From: Arenimonas sp. SCN 70-307
Lineage (GTDB): Bacteria; Pseudomonadota; Gammaproteobacteria; Xanthomonadales; Xanthomonadaceae
Reading direction: 5' to 3'
Length of the DNA stretch: 64,000 bases
NCBI RefSeq assembly: GCF_001724815.1
Contig: NZ_MEDO01000014.1
Span: 310,001-374,000 of the forward strand
Of the stretch, positions 35,538-44,691 are shown piece after piece; the stretch's first letter is position 1; every line of letters starts with the position of its first letter. A model generated the notes under the pieces. The model saw nothing but the letters and a program-made list of their open reading frames with translations, had not been told where the DNA came from and searched no databases. A program made the translations under genes and the position numbers.

Positions 35538-35930
35538 TCACATGACGACGACCAGCTTCCACTTGCCGTCGCGCCGGACCAGTTCATCCTCGCCCTCTTC
35601 GCCATTGGCCTGGAGGAATCGAACGGTGGCCTTGTCGCCCTGGATGTCGACGCTCCGGAACTCGACAGCACGGCTCGCGGCGCAGTCGGCGCGCGCGTCG
35701 GCCTTGATCTGCTCCCACTGGTCCGGATCCACCTCGATGAGAATCGCGACGTTCGAGTCGAACTCGTCAAACAACGCCGGATCGGCCATGTAGGGGCGCG
35801 CGTCCCGCGGGTCGCCGGATTCGCAGAGCGCGGCGAACGCCACCTGGACCGTCTCCTCCGGTGTCTTCCCCGACCACCCCGCAAGCAGCAGCACCATGGG
35901 CAGGATCAGCACCAGCTTGAGCGTCTTCAT
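35538..35930 (-). CDS. Small DUF4878-like secreted protein (copy B), lipobox Cys replaced by Trp
   Basis: 130 residues, paralog of the neighbouring lipoprotein: both share CE[ST]GDP, GD[KR]ATVR, and DG[KE]WKL. Its signal sequence reads LLLAGWSGK where copy A has LALAACSGK, so residue 19, the lipidated Cys, is Trp (codon TGG at 35876-35874, minus strand). It therefore cannot be lipidated at that site and may stay as a signal-anchored or soluble periplasmic form, or be non-functional. No frameshift or stop is present. Confidence 0.78.
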   Translation of the reverse strand: MKTLKLVLILPMVLLLAGWSGKTPEETVQVAFAALCESGDPRDARPYMADPALFDEFDSNVAILIEVDPDQWEQIKADARADCAASRAVEFRSVDIQGDKATVRFLQANGEEGEDELVRRDGKWKLVVVM

Positions 35931-36075
35931 AGGCAACCTCTTGGCAGGATGATCGGGCCCGGACCCGCCCGAAGCCCCGCGCCCGAGTCTAGCGCGATCC
36001 CATGGCCGCAGGCCGGGAGGATTTCCCACTCCATCCGGGGTGGACATCCCTGCCCCCGGACCCGCCTGGCGCCGG

Positions 36076-36081
36076 TAAAAT
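36076..36081 (+). promoter_or_regulatory. Putative recQ -10 element (near-leaderless)
   Basis: TAAAAT ends 6 bases before the recQ ATG, so transcription would begin at or next to the A of the start codon. No ribosome site precedes the ATG, which agrees with a leaderless message. No clear -35. Confidence 0.4.
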
Positions 36082-36087
36082 GCGCCG

Positions 36088-37926
36088 ATGAGCTCCCCCG
36101 CCCTCGACCTCCTGCGCCGCGTCTTCGGCCATGCCGACTTCCGCGGCGAGCAGGCCGCCGTGGTCGAGCAACTGGTGGCCGGCGGCGACTGCCTGGTGCT
36201 GATGCCCACCGGCGCCGGCAAGTCGCTGTGTTACCAGGTGCCGGCGCTGCTGCGCGAGGGCACCGGCATCGTCATCTCGCCGCTGATCGCGCTGATGCAG
36301 GACCAGGTCGAAGCCCTGCGCCAGCTGGGCGTGCGCGCGGCCTGCCTGAACTCGGCGCTGGCCGGCGACGAAGCCGCGCGGGTGGAGGCCCAGCTGCTGG
36401 CCGGCGAACTCGACCTGCTCTACGTGGCGCCCGAGCGCCTGCTCACCGACCGGTTCCTGTCGCTGCTCGACCGCATCCACGTGGCCCTGTTCGCCATCGA
36501 CGAGGCGCACTGCGTCTCGCAGTGGGGCCACGATTTCCGCCCGGAGTACCGCCAGCTCGACGTGCTGCACGCGCGCTGGCCGGCGGTGCCGCGCATCGCC
36601 CTCACCGCCACCGCCGACCACCCCACGCGCCGCGAGATCGCCGAGCGCCTGGGCCTGCAGGACGCGCCCTGGTTCGTCACCTCCTTCGACCGCCCCAACA
36701 TCCGCTATCGGGTGGTGCTCAAGGACGATGCGCGCCGCCAGCTGCTCGATTTCCTCGAGGACCACCGCGGCCAGGCCGGCATCGTCTACTGCCTTTCGCG
36801 CCGCAAGGTCGAGGAAACCGCCGAATTCCTCGCCTCGCGCGGCATCGAGGCCCTGCCCTACCACGCCGGCCTTGACGCGGCCACGCGCGCGGCCAACCAG
36901 CGCCGCTTCATCCGCGGCGAAGGCGTGGTGATGTGCGCCACCATCGCTTTCGGCATGGGCATCGACAAGCCCGACGTGCGCTTCGTGGCGCACCTGGACC
37001 TGCCCAAGTCGGTCGAGGGCTACTACCAGGAAACCGGCCGCGCCGGCCGCGACGGCGACCCGGCCGAGGCCTGGCTCTGCTACGGCCTGGGCGACGTGGT
37101 GACCCTGGGCCAGATGATCGCCCAGTCGGGCGCGGGCGAAGAGCGCCAGTGGCTGGAGCGGCGCAAGCTCGACGCGCTGCTGGGCTACTGCGAGTCGACC
37201 CGCTGCCGGCGCCAGCTGCTGCTGGGCGCCTTCGGCGAGCAGCACCCGGGCGGCTGCGGCAACTGCGACAACTGCCTCGACCCGCCGCGCACCTGGGACG
37301 GCACCGTGGCGGCGCAGAAGGCGCTCAGCTGCGTTTACCGCACCGGCCAGCGCTTCGGCGTCACCCACCTGGTGGACGTGCTGCGTGGCGCCGACACCGA
37401 CCGCATCCGCCAGCTGGGCCACGACCAGCTGAGCACCTACGGCATCGGCACCGAACTCGACGCGCGCCAGTGGAAGGGCGTGTTCCGACAGCTGGTGGCG
37501 ATGGGCCTGCTGGAAGTGGACCTCGAGGGCCACGGCAGCCTGCGCCTGACCGCCGACAGCCGGGCGGTGCTGCGCGGCGAAAAGCCCGTGGCCCTGCGCG
37601 AGGAGGTGGTGCGCCGGCGCGAACGCGGCCGCGGCCGCGGCGCGGCGCCGGGCAGTGGCGCCAGTACGGCACCGACGCCCGCCGTGCCCCTGTCGGCCGA
37701 CGACCTGCCGGTGTTCGAAGCCCTGCGCCAGCTGCGCTCCGAGCTGGCGCGCGAACTCTCGCTGCCGCCTTACATGATCTTCCATGACGCCACCCTGCGC
37801 GCCATCGCCGAGCAGCGCCCGGCCAGCCTCGACGCCCTCGCCCGCGTCGGCGGCGTCGGCGCGGCCAAGCTCGAGCGCTACGGCGAGCAGGTGCTGGCCG
37901 TGCTCCGCGACGTCGAGACGGCCTGA
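36088..37926 (+). CDS. recQ: ATP-dependent DNA helicase RecQ
   Basis: 612 residues. Walker A PTGAGKS (40-46), DEAH (138-141), motif [12 protein letters not shown], a four-Cys zinc site ([11 protein letters not shown]...CGNCDNC), winged-helix RQC domain and C-terminal HRDC (about 530-612). Unwinds DNA in RecF-pathway recombination. Same length and domain set as E. coli RecQ. Followed after 11 bases by a palindromic repeat. Confidence 0.96.
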   Translation: MSSPALDLLRRVFGHADFRGEQAAVVEQLVAGGDCLVLMPTGAGKSLCYQVPALLREGTGIVISPLIALMQDQVEALRQLGVRAACLNSALAGDEAARVEAQLLAGELDLLYVAPERLLTDRFLSLLDRIHVALFAIDEAHCVSQWGHDFRPEYRQLDVLHARWPAVPRIALTATADHPTRREIAERLGLQDAPWFVTSFDRPNIRYRVVLKDDARRQLLDFLEDHRGQAGIVYCLSRRKVEETAEFLASRGIEALPYHAGLDAATRAANQRRFIRGEGVVMCATIAFGMGIDKPDVRFVAHLDLPKSVEGYYQETGRAGRDGDPAEAWLCYGLGDVVTLGQMIAQSGAGEERQWLERRKLDALLGYCESTRCRRQLLLGAFGEQHPGGCGNCDNCLDPPRTWDGTVAAQKALSCVYRTGQRFGVTHLVDVLRGADTDRIRQLGHDQLSTYGIGTELDARQWKGVFRQLVAMGLLEVDLEGHGSLRLTADSRAVLRGEKPVALREEVVRRRERGRGRGAAPGSGASTAPTPAVPLSADDLPVFEALRQLRSELARELSLPPYMIFHDATLRAIAEQRPASLDALARVGGVGAAKLERYGEQVLAVLRDVETA

Positions 37927-37937
37927 ACGGCCAGTCC

Positions 37938-37978
37938 GGGGACAGGTGCAATTTCCGCAGGAAATTGCACCTGTCCCC
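37938..37978. repeat. Short-loop palindrome (GGGGACAGGTGCAATTTCC) after recQ
   Basis: Perfect 19-bp arms around GCA. Related to the repeats inside yoaA and hrpA (15 of 18 core positions shared). Not followed by a T-run on either strand, so not a standard terminator. TAAACT (37979-37984), a possible -10 for the lpxR-like gene, begins right at its edge. Confidence 0.95.
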
Positions 37979-38013
37979 TAAACTATGGCCCTCCCACACC
38001 AGCCAGCCTCCCC

Positions 38014-39024
38014 ATGCCCCGCCACGCCCTGCTCGCCGCCACCCTGCTGGCCCTCGCGCCCTTCGCCCACGCCGGCTGCGGCGACGACGACCGCCTCCTG
38101 CTGCGCTCGGACAACGACGTCTACGGCCAGGCCGGCCAGGACGAGAATTATTCGGCCGGCGCCTACATCGCCTGGGTGTCGCCCACCGTGGTGGGCGACG
38201 GCGAGTGCCTGCCGGGTGGCGTGGCCTGGCTCGACCGCGCCACCCGCTGGTTGCGCTGGGGCAGCGGCAGCGAGCGCAACCTGCTGCTCGACTACCACCA
38301 TTCCATCTACACCCCGCGCGATGGCCAGCGCGTCGACATCGACCCGGACGACCGCCCGTACGCCGCGACCATGCTCTTCGGCGTGGGCCAGCAGGTGCGC
38401 GACGGCGACCGCCTGGCGGTGACGCGCCTGCAGCTGGGCCTGATCGGCCCCTCGGCCCAGGGCGAGATGGCGCAGGACGCGCTGCACCACCTGTTCGGCC
38501 GCGAGCGCTTCAAGGGCTGGGACAACCAGATCGATGACCTGCCCCTGGTGCAGCTCTCGCACGACCGGCTCTGGCGCCGGGCGGCGCGGGCCAGCGTGCT
38601 AGGCCTGGAGTCGGACCGCATCCATTACCTCGGCGCCAGCGCGGGCAATGCCCGCGTGGACGCACGCGCCGGCGTGGAGTGGCGCTGGGGCATCGACCTG
38701 GCCGACGATTTCGGCTCCAACCCGATGCGCGCGGCCGGCGACGGCCTGGCCCCGGGCGCGGAGGCAGACGCCGACGAAGAGTGGGACTGGCATGTGTTCG
38801 CCAGCCTCGAGGCCCGCGGCGTCGCGCACGACATCACGCTCGACGGCCATGGCGACAGCCATTCGGTGCAGCGCAAGGAATTCGTCGCGGAAGCCGGCCT
38901 CGGCGTGGTGCTCACCCACGGCCCCTGGCGCCTGGCCTACGGCCACTACCGCCGCAGCCGCGAGTTCGACGGCCAGCCCGCGGCGCCGGTGTACGGCAGC
39001 TTCACCGTCTCGCTCGATCTGTAA
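38014..39024 (+). CDS. LpxR-like lipid A 3'-O-deacylase (DUF2219)
   Basis: 336 residues. Signal peptide (LLAATLLALAPFAHA), then the LpxR pattern of an outer-membrane beta-barrel: SDNDVYGQ (Asn34, Asp35), DENYSAG (Ser47), and a later ALHHLFGRERFKGWDNQ (His159/160), matching the Asn-Asp/Ser/His active site described for LpxR. Such enzymes remove the 3'-acyloxyacyl chain of lipid A at the cell surface. C-terminus ends in an aromatic-rich strand (YGSFTVSLDL). Flanked on both sides by related palindromes. It sits in the same window as Lpt and Kdo genes but is not in their operon. Confidence 0.85.
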   Translation: MPRHALLAATLLALAPFAHAGCGDDDRLLLRSDNDVYGQAGQDENYSAGAYIAWVSPTVVGDGECLPGGVAWLDRATRWLRWGSGSERNLLLDYHHSIYTPRDGQRVDIDPDDRPYAATMLFGVGQQVRDGDRLAVTRLQLGLIGPSAQGEMAQDALHHLFGRERFKGWDNQIDDLPLVQLSHDRLWRRAARASVLGLESDRIHYLGASAGNARVDARAGVEWRWGIDLADDFGSNPMRAAGDGLAPGAEADADEEWDWHVFASLEARGVAHDITLDGHGDSHSVQRKEFVAEAGLGVVLTHGPWRLAYGHYRRSREFDGQPAAPVYGSFTVSLDL

Positions 39025-39030
39025 CGAAAA

Positions 39031-39069
39031 GGGGCAGGTGCCATTTCCTTCGGAAATGGCACCTGCCCC
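39031..39069 (-). terminator. Palindrome (GGGGCAGGTGCCATTTCC) acting as likely terminator for tRNA-Lys
   Basis: Perfect 18-bp arms (39031-39048, 39052-39069) around a 3-nt loop. On the minus strand the stem is followed directly by TTTT, which makes a classic intrinsic terminator 10 bases past the tRNA-Lys 3' end. On the plus strand it follows the lpxR-like stop without a T-run. It belongs to the same family as the palindrome after recQ. Confidence 0.75.
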
Positions 39070-39079
39070 CGCGTCGGGT

Positions 39080-39155
39080 TGGTGGGCCGTGTTGGATTCG
39101 AACCAACGACCAACTAGTTAAAAGCCAGCTGCTCTACCGACTGAGCTAACGGCCC
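39080..39155 (-). tRNA. tRNA-Lys (anticodon UUU)
   Basis: 76 nt including an encoded CCA. Acceptor GGGCCG pairs with CGGCCC; D-arm AGCTCAGTCGGTAGAGC; anticodon loop CTTTTAA; T-arm GTTGGTTCGAATCCAAC. The anticodon stem has two G-U pairs, which is acceptable. Lies 31 bases downstream of queC on the same strand, as in pseudomonads, so it is probably processed from the long upstream transcript or has its own promoter inside queC. Confidence 0.97.
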
Positions 39156-39186
39156 ACCTGAAAACCAAGGGCACAAGTTTAACGCA

Positions 39187-39858
39187 TCAACCGCGCGGCG
39201 CGTAGCGCGTGGGGTCGGGCAGCCCGGCGGCAGCGAAACCCTCGGCGCGCAGGCGGCAGGCGTCGCAGCGCCCGCAGGCGCGGCCCTGCCCGTCGGCCTG
39301 GTAGCACGAAACGGTGCGCGCGAAATCCACGCCCAGGCGCGCGCCTTCGCGGGCGATGTCGGCCTTGGACATGCGCAGCAGCGGCGCATGCACCTTCAGG
39401 CCGTGGCCTTCCACGCCGGCCTTGGTGGCGACGTTGGCCAGGCGCTCGAAGGCTTCGATGAATTCGGGGCGGCAATCGGGATAGCCGCTGTAGTCCACGG
39501 CATTGACGCCGCAGAACAGGTCGTCGGCGCCCAGCACCTCGGCCCAGCCCAGCGCGATCGACAGCATGATGGTGTTGCGCGCCGGCACGTAGGTGACCGG
39601 GATGCCCTCGCCGCCCGCCTCCGGCACGTCGATGTCGGCGGTCAGCGCCGAGCCACCGATGCTGCGCAGGTCCACGTTGACGACCTTGTGCACCGCGCCG
39701 ACGGACTGGGCCAGCTCGGCCGCCGCGGCCAGCTCGGACGTATGCCGCTGGCCGTAGGCCACGCTCAGCGCGTGGCAGTCAAAGCCCTGCTCGCGGGCAA
39801 TGGCCAACACCACCGCCGAGTCCATCCCCCCGGAAACAAGCACCACTGCCTTCTTCAT
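39187..39858 (-). CDS. queC: 7-cyano-7-deazaguanine synthase QueC
   Basis: 223 residues. PP-loop SGGMDS (9-14) and C-terminal zinc site [19 protein letters not shown]. Makes preQ0 from carboxy-deazaguanine on the queuosine pathway. ATG 39858 is the standard start ([11 protein letters not shown]); the frame continues upstream only as overlap with queE. 11 bases after queE. Confidence 0.96.
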   Translation of the reverse strand: MKKAVVLVSGGMDSAVVLAIAREQGFDCHALSVAYGQRHTSELAAAAELAQSVGAVHKVVNVDLRSIGGSALTADIDVPEAGGEGIPVTYVPARNTIMLSIALGWAEVLGADDLFCGVNAVDYSGYPDCRPEFIEAFERLANVATKAGVEGHGLKVHAPLLRMSKADIAREGARLGVDFARTVSCYQADGQGRACGRCDACRLRAEGFAAAGLPDPTRYAPRG

Positions 39859-39869
39859 CGACGCATCCC

Positions 39870-40526
39870 TCAGCGGCCCGGCTGGTCGCCCCAGAGCACT
39901 TTGTGGAGTTGGAGCTGGAAGCGCACGGGCAGTCTGTCGGCGAGCAGCCATTCGGCCAGTTGGGCGGGCGACTGCTGGCCCTGGCTGGGCGAGAACAGCA
40001 CCTCGCAGCGCGAGTCCAGCGCGTGTTCGGCCACCATCGACTTCGCCCACTCGTAGTCGGCGCGGTCGCAGATGACGAACTTCACCTGGTCGCGCGGCGT
40101 GAGCAGTGCGATGTTCCCGAGCCGGTTGCGGTGCATCTCCTTCGAGCCCGGCGTCTTGAGGTCGACCACGCGGCTCACGCGCGGATCGACGCCGGCGATA
40201 TCGAGTGCGCCGGAGGTTTCCAGCGACACCTCGTAACCGGCGTCACAAAGCTTCTCGAGCAGGGCCAGGCAACGCTTCTGCGCCAGCGGCTCGCCGCCGG
40301 TGACGCAGACGTGGCGGGCGCCGTGTTTGCCGACCTCGGCCAGGATGGCATCGAGGTCCCACCACTCGCCGCCGTGGAAGGCGTAGGCGGTGTCGCAGTA
40401 CTGGCAGCGCAGCGGGCAGCCAGTGAGGCGCACGAACACAGTCGGCCAGCCGACCGAGCGCGACTCGCCCTGCACGGACAGGAAGATTTCGGTCAGGCGC
40501 AGGCGCTCGGCGGCCGGGGTGTCCAT
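39870..40526 (-). CDS. queE: 7-carboxy-7-deazaguanine synthase QueE
   Basis: 218 residues. Radical SAM CxxxCxxC with Cys37, Cys41, Cys44 (CPLRCQYC), preceded by [25 protein letters not shown], and SAM-binding VTGGEPL. Ring contraction of carboxy-tetrahydropterin for queuosine. 26 bases after cpoB. Confidence 0.95.
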   Translation of the reverse strand: MDTPAAERLRLTEIFLSVQGESRSVGWPTVFVRLTGCPLRCQYCDTAYAFHGGEWWDLDAILAEVGKHGARHVCVTGGEPLAQKRCLALLEKLCDAGYEVSLETSGALDIAGVDPRVSRVVDLKTPGSKEMHRNRLGNIALLTPRDQVKFVICDRADYEWAKSMVAEHALDSRCEVLFSPSQGQQSPAQLAEWLLADRLPVRFQLQLHKVLWGDQPGR

Positions 40527-40552
40527 GGCGGGGTTCCGGCACGCGGCCGGGA

Positions 40553-41374
40553 TCAGCGGTTTTCGAGCGCGAGCGTGCGCAGGCGGGCTTCGGCCTTGGC
40601 GGCCGAGTCGGTGCCCGGGAAGCGCACCGGCACTTCGCGCAGGCTGGCCTCGCCAGCGGCACGCTGGCCCAGGGCGAGCTGGCAGTAGCCAAGCTTGAGC
40701 AGGGCGTCGCCTTCCTTGCGCGAACCCGGGTGCTGGGCCAGCAGGGCCTGGAAGGCCTCGACGGCGAGCTCGTAGTTCTGGGTGACGTAGTAGCTCTCGC
40801 CCAGCCAGTACCAGGCATTGGGCACCAGGCTGCTCTGCGGGTAGTCGCGGATGAAGTCCTGGAACAGGCGGGCCGAGCGGTCGGCCTCGAAGTCGTTGAT
40901 CAGCAGGTCCAGCGCCGCCTGGTAGGCGGCCTGTTCACCGGCCGGATCGGCCGTTGCCGCGGCGGTGGCCGGGGCCGGCGGGTTCGCGGCGGCGGCGGCG
41001 GGAGCCGGCGCGGCAGCAGGGGATTGGGAAGCAGCCGGAGCGGACGGGGCCGAGGCCACGGGCTCGCCGCCCTCGAGGCGGGCGAGTCGGCCGTCGATGT
41101 CCACGTACTGGTCGCGGTTGCGCTGGCGGAGCTGCTCGAGCTCGTAGGTCAGGGTTTCGACCTGGTTGCGCAGCGACTGCACTTCGGACTGCAGCTGGGT
41201 GACGCGGTTTTGCATCTCGAGGTTGGCCTGCCCCGCCGACTGGTTGTCGACGTTGGCCTTGTTCTCGAGCAGGGTGACGCGCTCGGCCAGGCTCAGGCGC
41301 TGGCCAAAAGCCGGGGTGGCCGCCACGAGGGCGGCCACCACGGTCACAACGCAAAGGATGCGCTGACGTCCCAT
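40553..41374 (-). CDS. cpoB: Cell division coordinator CpoB (YbgF)
   Basis: 273 residues. Signal peptide, coiled-coil trimerisation region (LAERVTLLENKAN...LQSEVQSLRNQVETLTYELEQLRQRNR), an Ala/Pro-rich linker (about 95-140) and C-terminal TPR repeats (AYQAALDLLINDF...). Periplasmic partner of TolA that coordinates PBP1B with outer-membrane constriction; mrcB itself is elsewhere in this window. 6 bases after pal. Confidence 0.93.
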   Translation of the reverse strand: MGRQRILCVVTVVAALVAATPAFGQRLSLAERVTLLENKANVDNQSAGQANLEMQNRVTQLQSEVQSLRNQVETLTYELEQLRQRNRDQYVDIDGRLARLEGGEPVASAPSAPAASQSPAAAPAPAAAAANPPAPATAAATADPAGEQAAYQAALDLLINDFEADRSARLFQDFIRDYPQSSLVPNAWYWLGESYYVTQNYELAVEAFQALLAQHPGSRKEGDALLKLGYCQLALGQRAAGEASLREVPVRFPGTDSAAKAEARLRTLALENR

Positions 41375-41380
41375 CGCCGA

Positions 41381-41884
41381 TTACTTGGCGGTGTAGACGA
41401 TTTCGACGCGGCGGTTGCGCTGCCAGCACGACTCGGCCGAGTCGGTGCAGACCGGACGCTCTTCGCCGTAGGACACGACGGTGATCTGGCCAGCCGAACC
41501 ACCCGCACCCTGCAGGGCGCCGGAGACGGCGTTGCCGCGGCGCTCGCCGAGGCCCAGGTTGTACTCACGGGTACCGCGCTCGTCGGCATTGCCCTCGAGG
41601 GTCATGCGCGACTCCGGACGGTCCGACAGGTACTTGGCGTGGCAGGCCATGATGGCCTGGAACTCCGGACGCAGGGTGTCCTGGTCGAAGTCGAAGTACA
41701 CGGTGCGCTGGCGCAGGCACGCGTCGGTGTCCAGGTCGGCCGGGGTGTAACGGCCGTCGGAGGCCGGGGCCGTGGTGACCGGGGCGGTGGTGACGGTGTC
41801 GACCTCTTCCTTCACCTTCTTCGAGCAGGCGGCGAGGGCGACGACGATGGAAGCGGCGAGCAGCACGCGGGTGGTGGTGTTCAT
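41381..41884 (-). CDS. pal: Peptidoglycan-associated lipoprotein Pal
   Basis: 167 residues. Lipobox LAAC (Cys20). OmpA-like domain: VYFDFDQDTL, then GNADERGTREYNLGLGERR that binds diaminopimelate. Extra cysteines (DTDAC, MACHAK, VCTDSAESC) suggest disulfides. The 73-base gap to tolB holds an AT-rich CAAAATAATCAG stretch (minus strand) that could be a separate promoter, consistent with the high Pal level usual in cells. Confidence 0.95.
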   Translation of the reverse strand: MNTTTRVLLAASIVVALAACSKKVKEEVDTVTTAPVTTAPASDGRYTPADLDTDACLRQRTVYFDFDQDTLRPEFQAIMACHAKYLSDRPESRMTLEGNADERGTREYNLGLGERRGNAVSGALQGAGGSAGQITVVSYGEERPVCTDSAESCWQRNRRVEIVYTAK

Positions 41885-41957
41885 GGCTTGAGCCTCTTTT
41901 GGGGTTTTCGGATGCAGTGGTGTTGCTGATTATTTTGGCTAACGGCCCGTCCTGCGG

Positions 41958-43271
41958 TTACCTCTGCCTGTAAGGTGACCAGGCGGGCTCCCGGACGTCA
42001 CCATCGGCCAAAACCAAACGCTGTCTCACGCGGCCATCCGCCGACACGGCGTACAGCACGCCACGGGAACCTTCCTTGGTGGCGTACAGCAGCATGCTGG
42101 CGTTGGGGGCAAAGCTAGGCGACTCGTCGAGGTTGCCCGGCGACAGCGTCTGCCAGCGCCCCGCCCCGCCAAAGCTGCGGTCAAGAACGGCAATACGATA
42201 AACGTTTCCATTGCCCTGCGCCATAGCTATCTTCTTGCCGTCAAAGGAAATACTGGCCTTTGCGTTGGAATCGCCCTGGAAGCTCAGGCGGGTCGCCTCG
42301 CCCCCGGCGGCCGGCACCTGGTAGAGCTGGGGCTTGCCGGCCCGGTCGGAGGTGAAGACCAGGGTCTGGCCGTCGGCGCTCCAGACCGCCTCGGTGTCGA
42401 TGCCCCAGTGGCGGGTGATCTGGGTCAGCTGCTTGCTGGCCAGGTCCATCACGTAGATCTCGGGGTTGCCCGACTTGGACAGGGTCAGGGCCAGCCGGCG
42501 GCCGTCCGGCGAGAAGGCCGGGGCGCCATTGATGCCCCGGAAACTGGCCACGACCTCGCGGGCGCCGGTGGCGATTTCCTGGATGTAGATGGTCGAGTTG
42601 CCGCGCTCGAAGCTGACGTAGGCCAGCTTGCGGCCGTCCGGACTCCAGGCCGGCGACAGCAGCGGCTCGGGCGAGCGCACCACGGTCTGCGGGTTGAAGC
42701 CGTCGGAGTCGGCGATCATCAGGGTGTACTGGATGTTGCCGCCGACGCCGTTGGCGGTCACGTAGGCGATGCGGGTCCAGAAGGCGCCGCGCACGCCGAG
42801 GATCTTCTCGTAGATCTGGTCGGCGATCTGGTGCGCCACGTCGCGCATGCCGCGGGCGCGGCCGCCGACCGCCAGGCCCAGCAGGCGCTCCTGCTTGGCC
42901 ACGTCCCACAGCTCGTACTCGACGCGGTAACCGCCGTCCGGGTTGTCGAGCACGCGGCCGACCACCACGAAGTCCTGGCGCAGCACGCGCCAGGTGGGGA
43001 ACTTGATCTCGCTGCCGCGGATGGGCTTCTCGATCACATCCTGCTCGGCCAGGGCGCGGAACTGGCCCGAGCGGTTGAGGTCGGCGCGGATGACCGCGGC
43101 GATGTCGGTGTCGGGTGCCACCGAGGTGCCCAGGTAGGGCATGGGCACCACGGCGATGGGCAGGGCGCCCTCGGTGCCGGTCACCACGCCGATGTCCAAG
43201 GCCTGCTGGGCGCGGGCCTGGCCGAAGGGGAGCAACAGCGCGAGCGCCAGGAAGGTAAGGATACGACTCAT
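41958..43271 (-). CDS. tolB: Tol-Pal system protein TolB
   Basis: 437 residues. Signal peptide (LTFLALALLLPFGQARA), N-terminal domain, and a six-bladed propeller with repeated SPAWSPDGRKLAYVS, APAFSPDGRRLALTL, EAVWSADGQTLVFTS blades. Periplasmic; shuttles between Pal and TolA during outer-membrane constriction. 4-base overlap with tolA. Confidence 0.96.
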   Translation of the reverse strand: MSRILTFLALALLLPFGQARAQQALDIGVVTGTEGALPIAVVPMPYLGTSVAPDTDIAAVIRADLNRSGQFRALAEQDVIEKPIRGSEIKFPTWRVLRQDFVVVGRVLDNPDGGYRVEYELWDVAKQERLLGLAVGGRARGMRDVAHQIADQIYEKILGVRGAFWTRIAYVTANGVGGNIQYTLMIADSDGFNPQTVVRSPEPLLSPAWSPDGRKLAYVSFERGNSTIYIQEIATGAREVVASFRGINGAPAFSPDGRRLALTLSKSGNPEIYVMDLASKQLTQITRHWGIDTEAVWSADGQTLVFTSDRAGKPQLYQVPAAGGEATRLSFQGDSNAKASISFDGKKIAMAQGNGNVYRIAVLDRSFGGAGRWQTLSPGNLDESPSFAPNASMLLYATKEGSRGVLYAVSADGRVRQRLVLADGDVREPAWSPYRQR

Positions 43272-44207
43272 CGGCAGGCCTCTTCGGGGTAGCAGAACGT
43301 CAGCTGGACTTTGCGGCGGAACACGGACTTGAACTCTTCGTAGGGCATCGGCGTGCGGCGCAGCGCGCGCTCGACCGATTCGCGGCCCTGGGCGTCGAAC
43401 GGGCAGGCAAGGAACGCAACATCAATAACCTCCCCGCCCGGGATTTGCGTGAACTCAACCTGACAGCGGGTGCGCTCGGGCGCCAGCACGCGGTTCCAGT
43501 TGTTCTGGGCGGTCTGCAGCATGGCCAGGGCGTAGCGGGCGGCCAGGTCGGTGTCCGTGCCGTTGTTGCCGCCGGAAACCTGGGCCGGGGCCTGCGTCGG
43601 CTGGGCCGCCGGGGCCGGGGTGGCCTGGCGGTCGGCCAGCTGGCGCAGGCGCGCTTCCTCCAGCTTGGCGCGGCGCTCGGCGGCTTCGCGTTCGGCGCGC
43701 AGGGCCTCGAGCTCCTGGCGGCGCAGGCGCTGGCGCTCCTCGACCTCTTCCTGGCGCTTGCGCTCGGTCAGGTCGATCTGTTCCTGGCGCTTGCGGGCTT
43801 CCTGCTCCTCGCGCTCGCGGGCCTGCTCCTGCTCGAGCGCCAGCCGGGCGGCGGCCTCGAGCTCGCGGGTGTCGGGCTTGGGGATCGGTGCCTGCGGGGC
43901 CGGCTGGGCCTCGCGCGGGGCGTCCTGCGGGCGCGGGGCCGGCATCGGCTGCGGCGGCGGCGCGGCCTCGATTTCGGCGCGGCGGGCCGGCTGCGGCGCG
44001 GCCTCGGCGGTCTGCTCGGCGGCGGCGATGTCGGAGGCCGACACCACCAGCATCGCATCGAGCACCGGGCCGGCCACGGAGATCTGCTTGGGCGGGGGCT
44101 GCAGCCAGCCGGCGACCAACAGCAACAGCGCGATGCCCAGGTGCAGGGCCAGCGCCATCAGCACCGGCCCGCCCAGGTCCTCCTCCGCTCCGTGCTGGCG
44201 GATGGCC

Positions 44208-44218
<11 letters not shown>
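43268..44218 (-). CDS. tolA: Tol-Pal system protein TolA
   Basis: 316 residues. One transmembrane helix near the N-terminus (VLMALALHLGIALLLLVAGWL), a Pro/Ala region (80-115), a long charged helix (about 118-200, rich in REEQEARKRQEQ) and a C-terminal domain (about 225-316) with paired cysteines in TRCQVEF and AFLACPF and again in LTFCYPEEAC. Transmits the TolQR proton-driven force to TolB/Pal. Confidence 0.94.
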
Positions 44219-44645
<427 letters not shown>

Positions 44646-44691
44646 GGCGTCTGCTCTCAACGTCGGGTCGGGGGGAACGGGGTTGGCCCGC

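Noticed and set aside
37938-37978. recQ intrinsic terminator
   Set aside because: Stem is excellent but no T-run follows on either strand; better explained as a repeat-family member, although it may still slow transcription.
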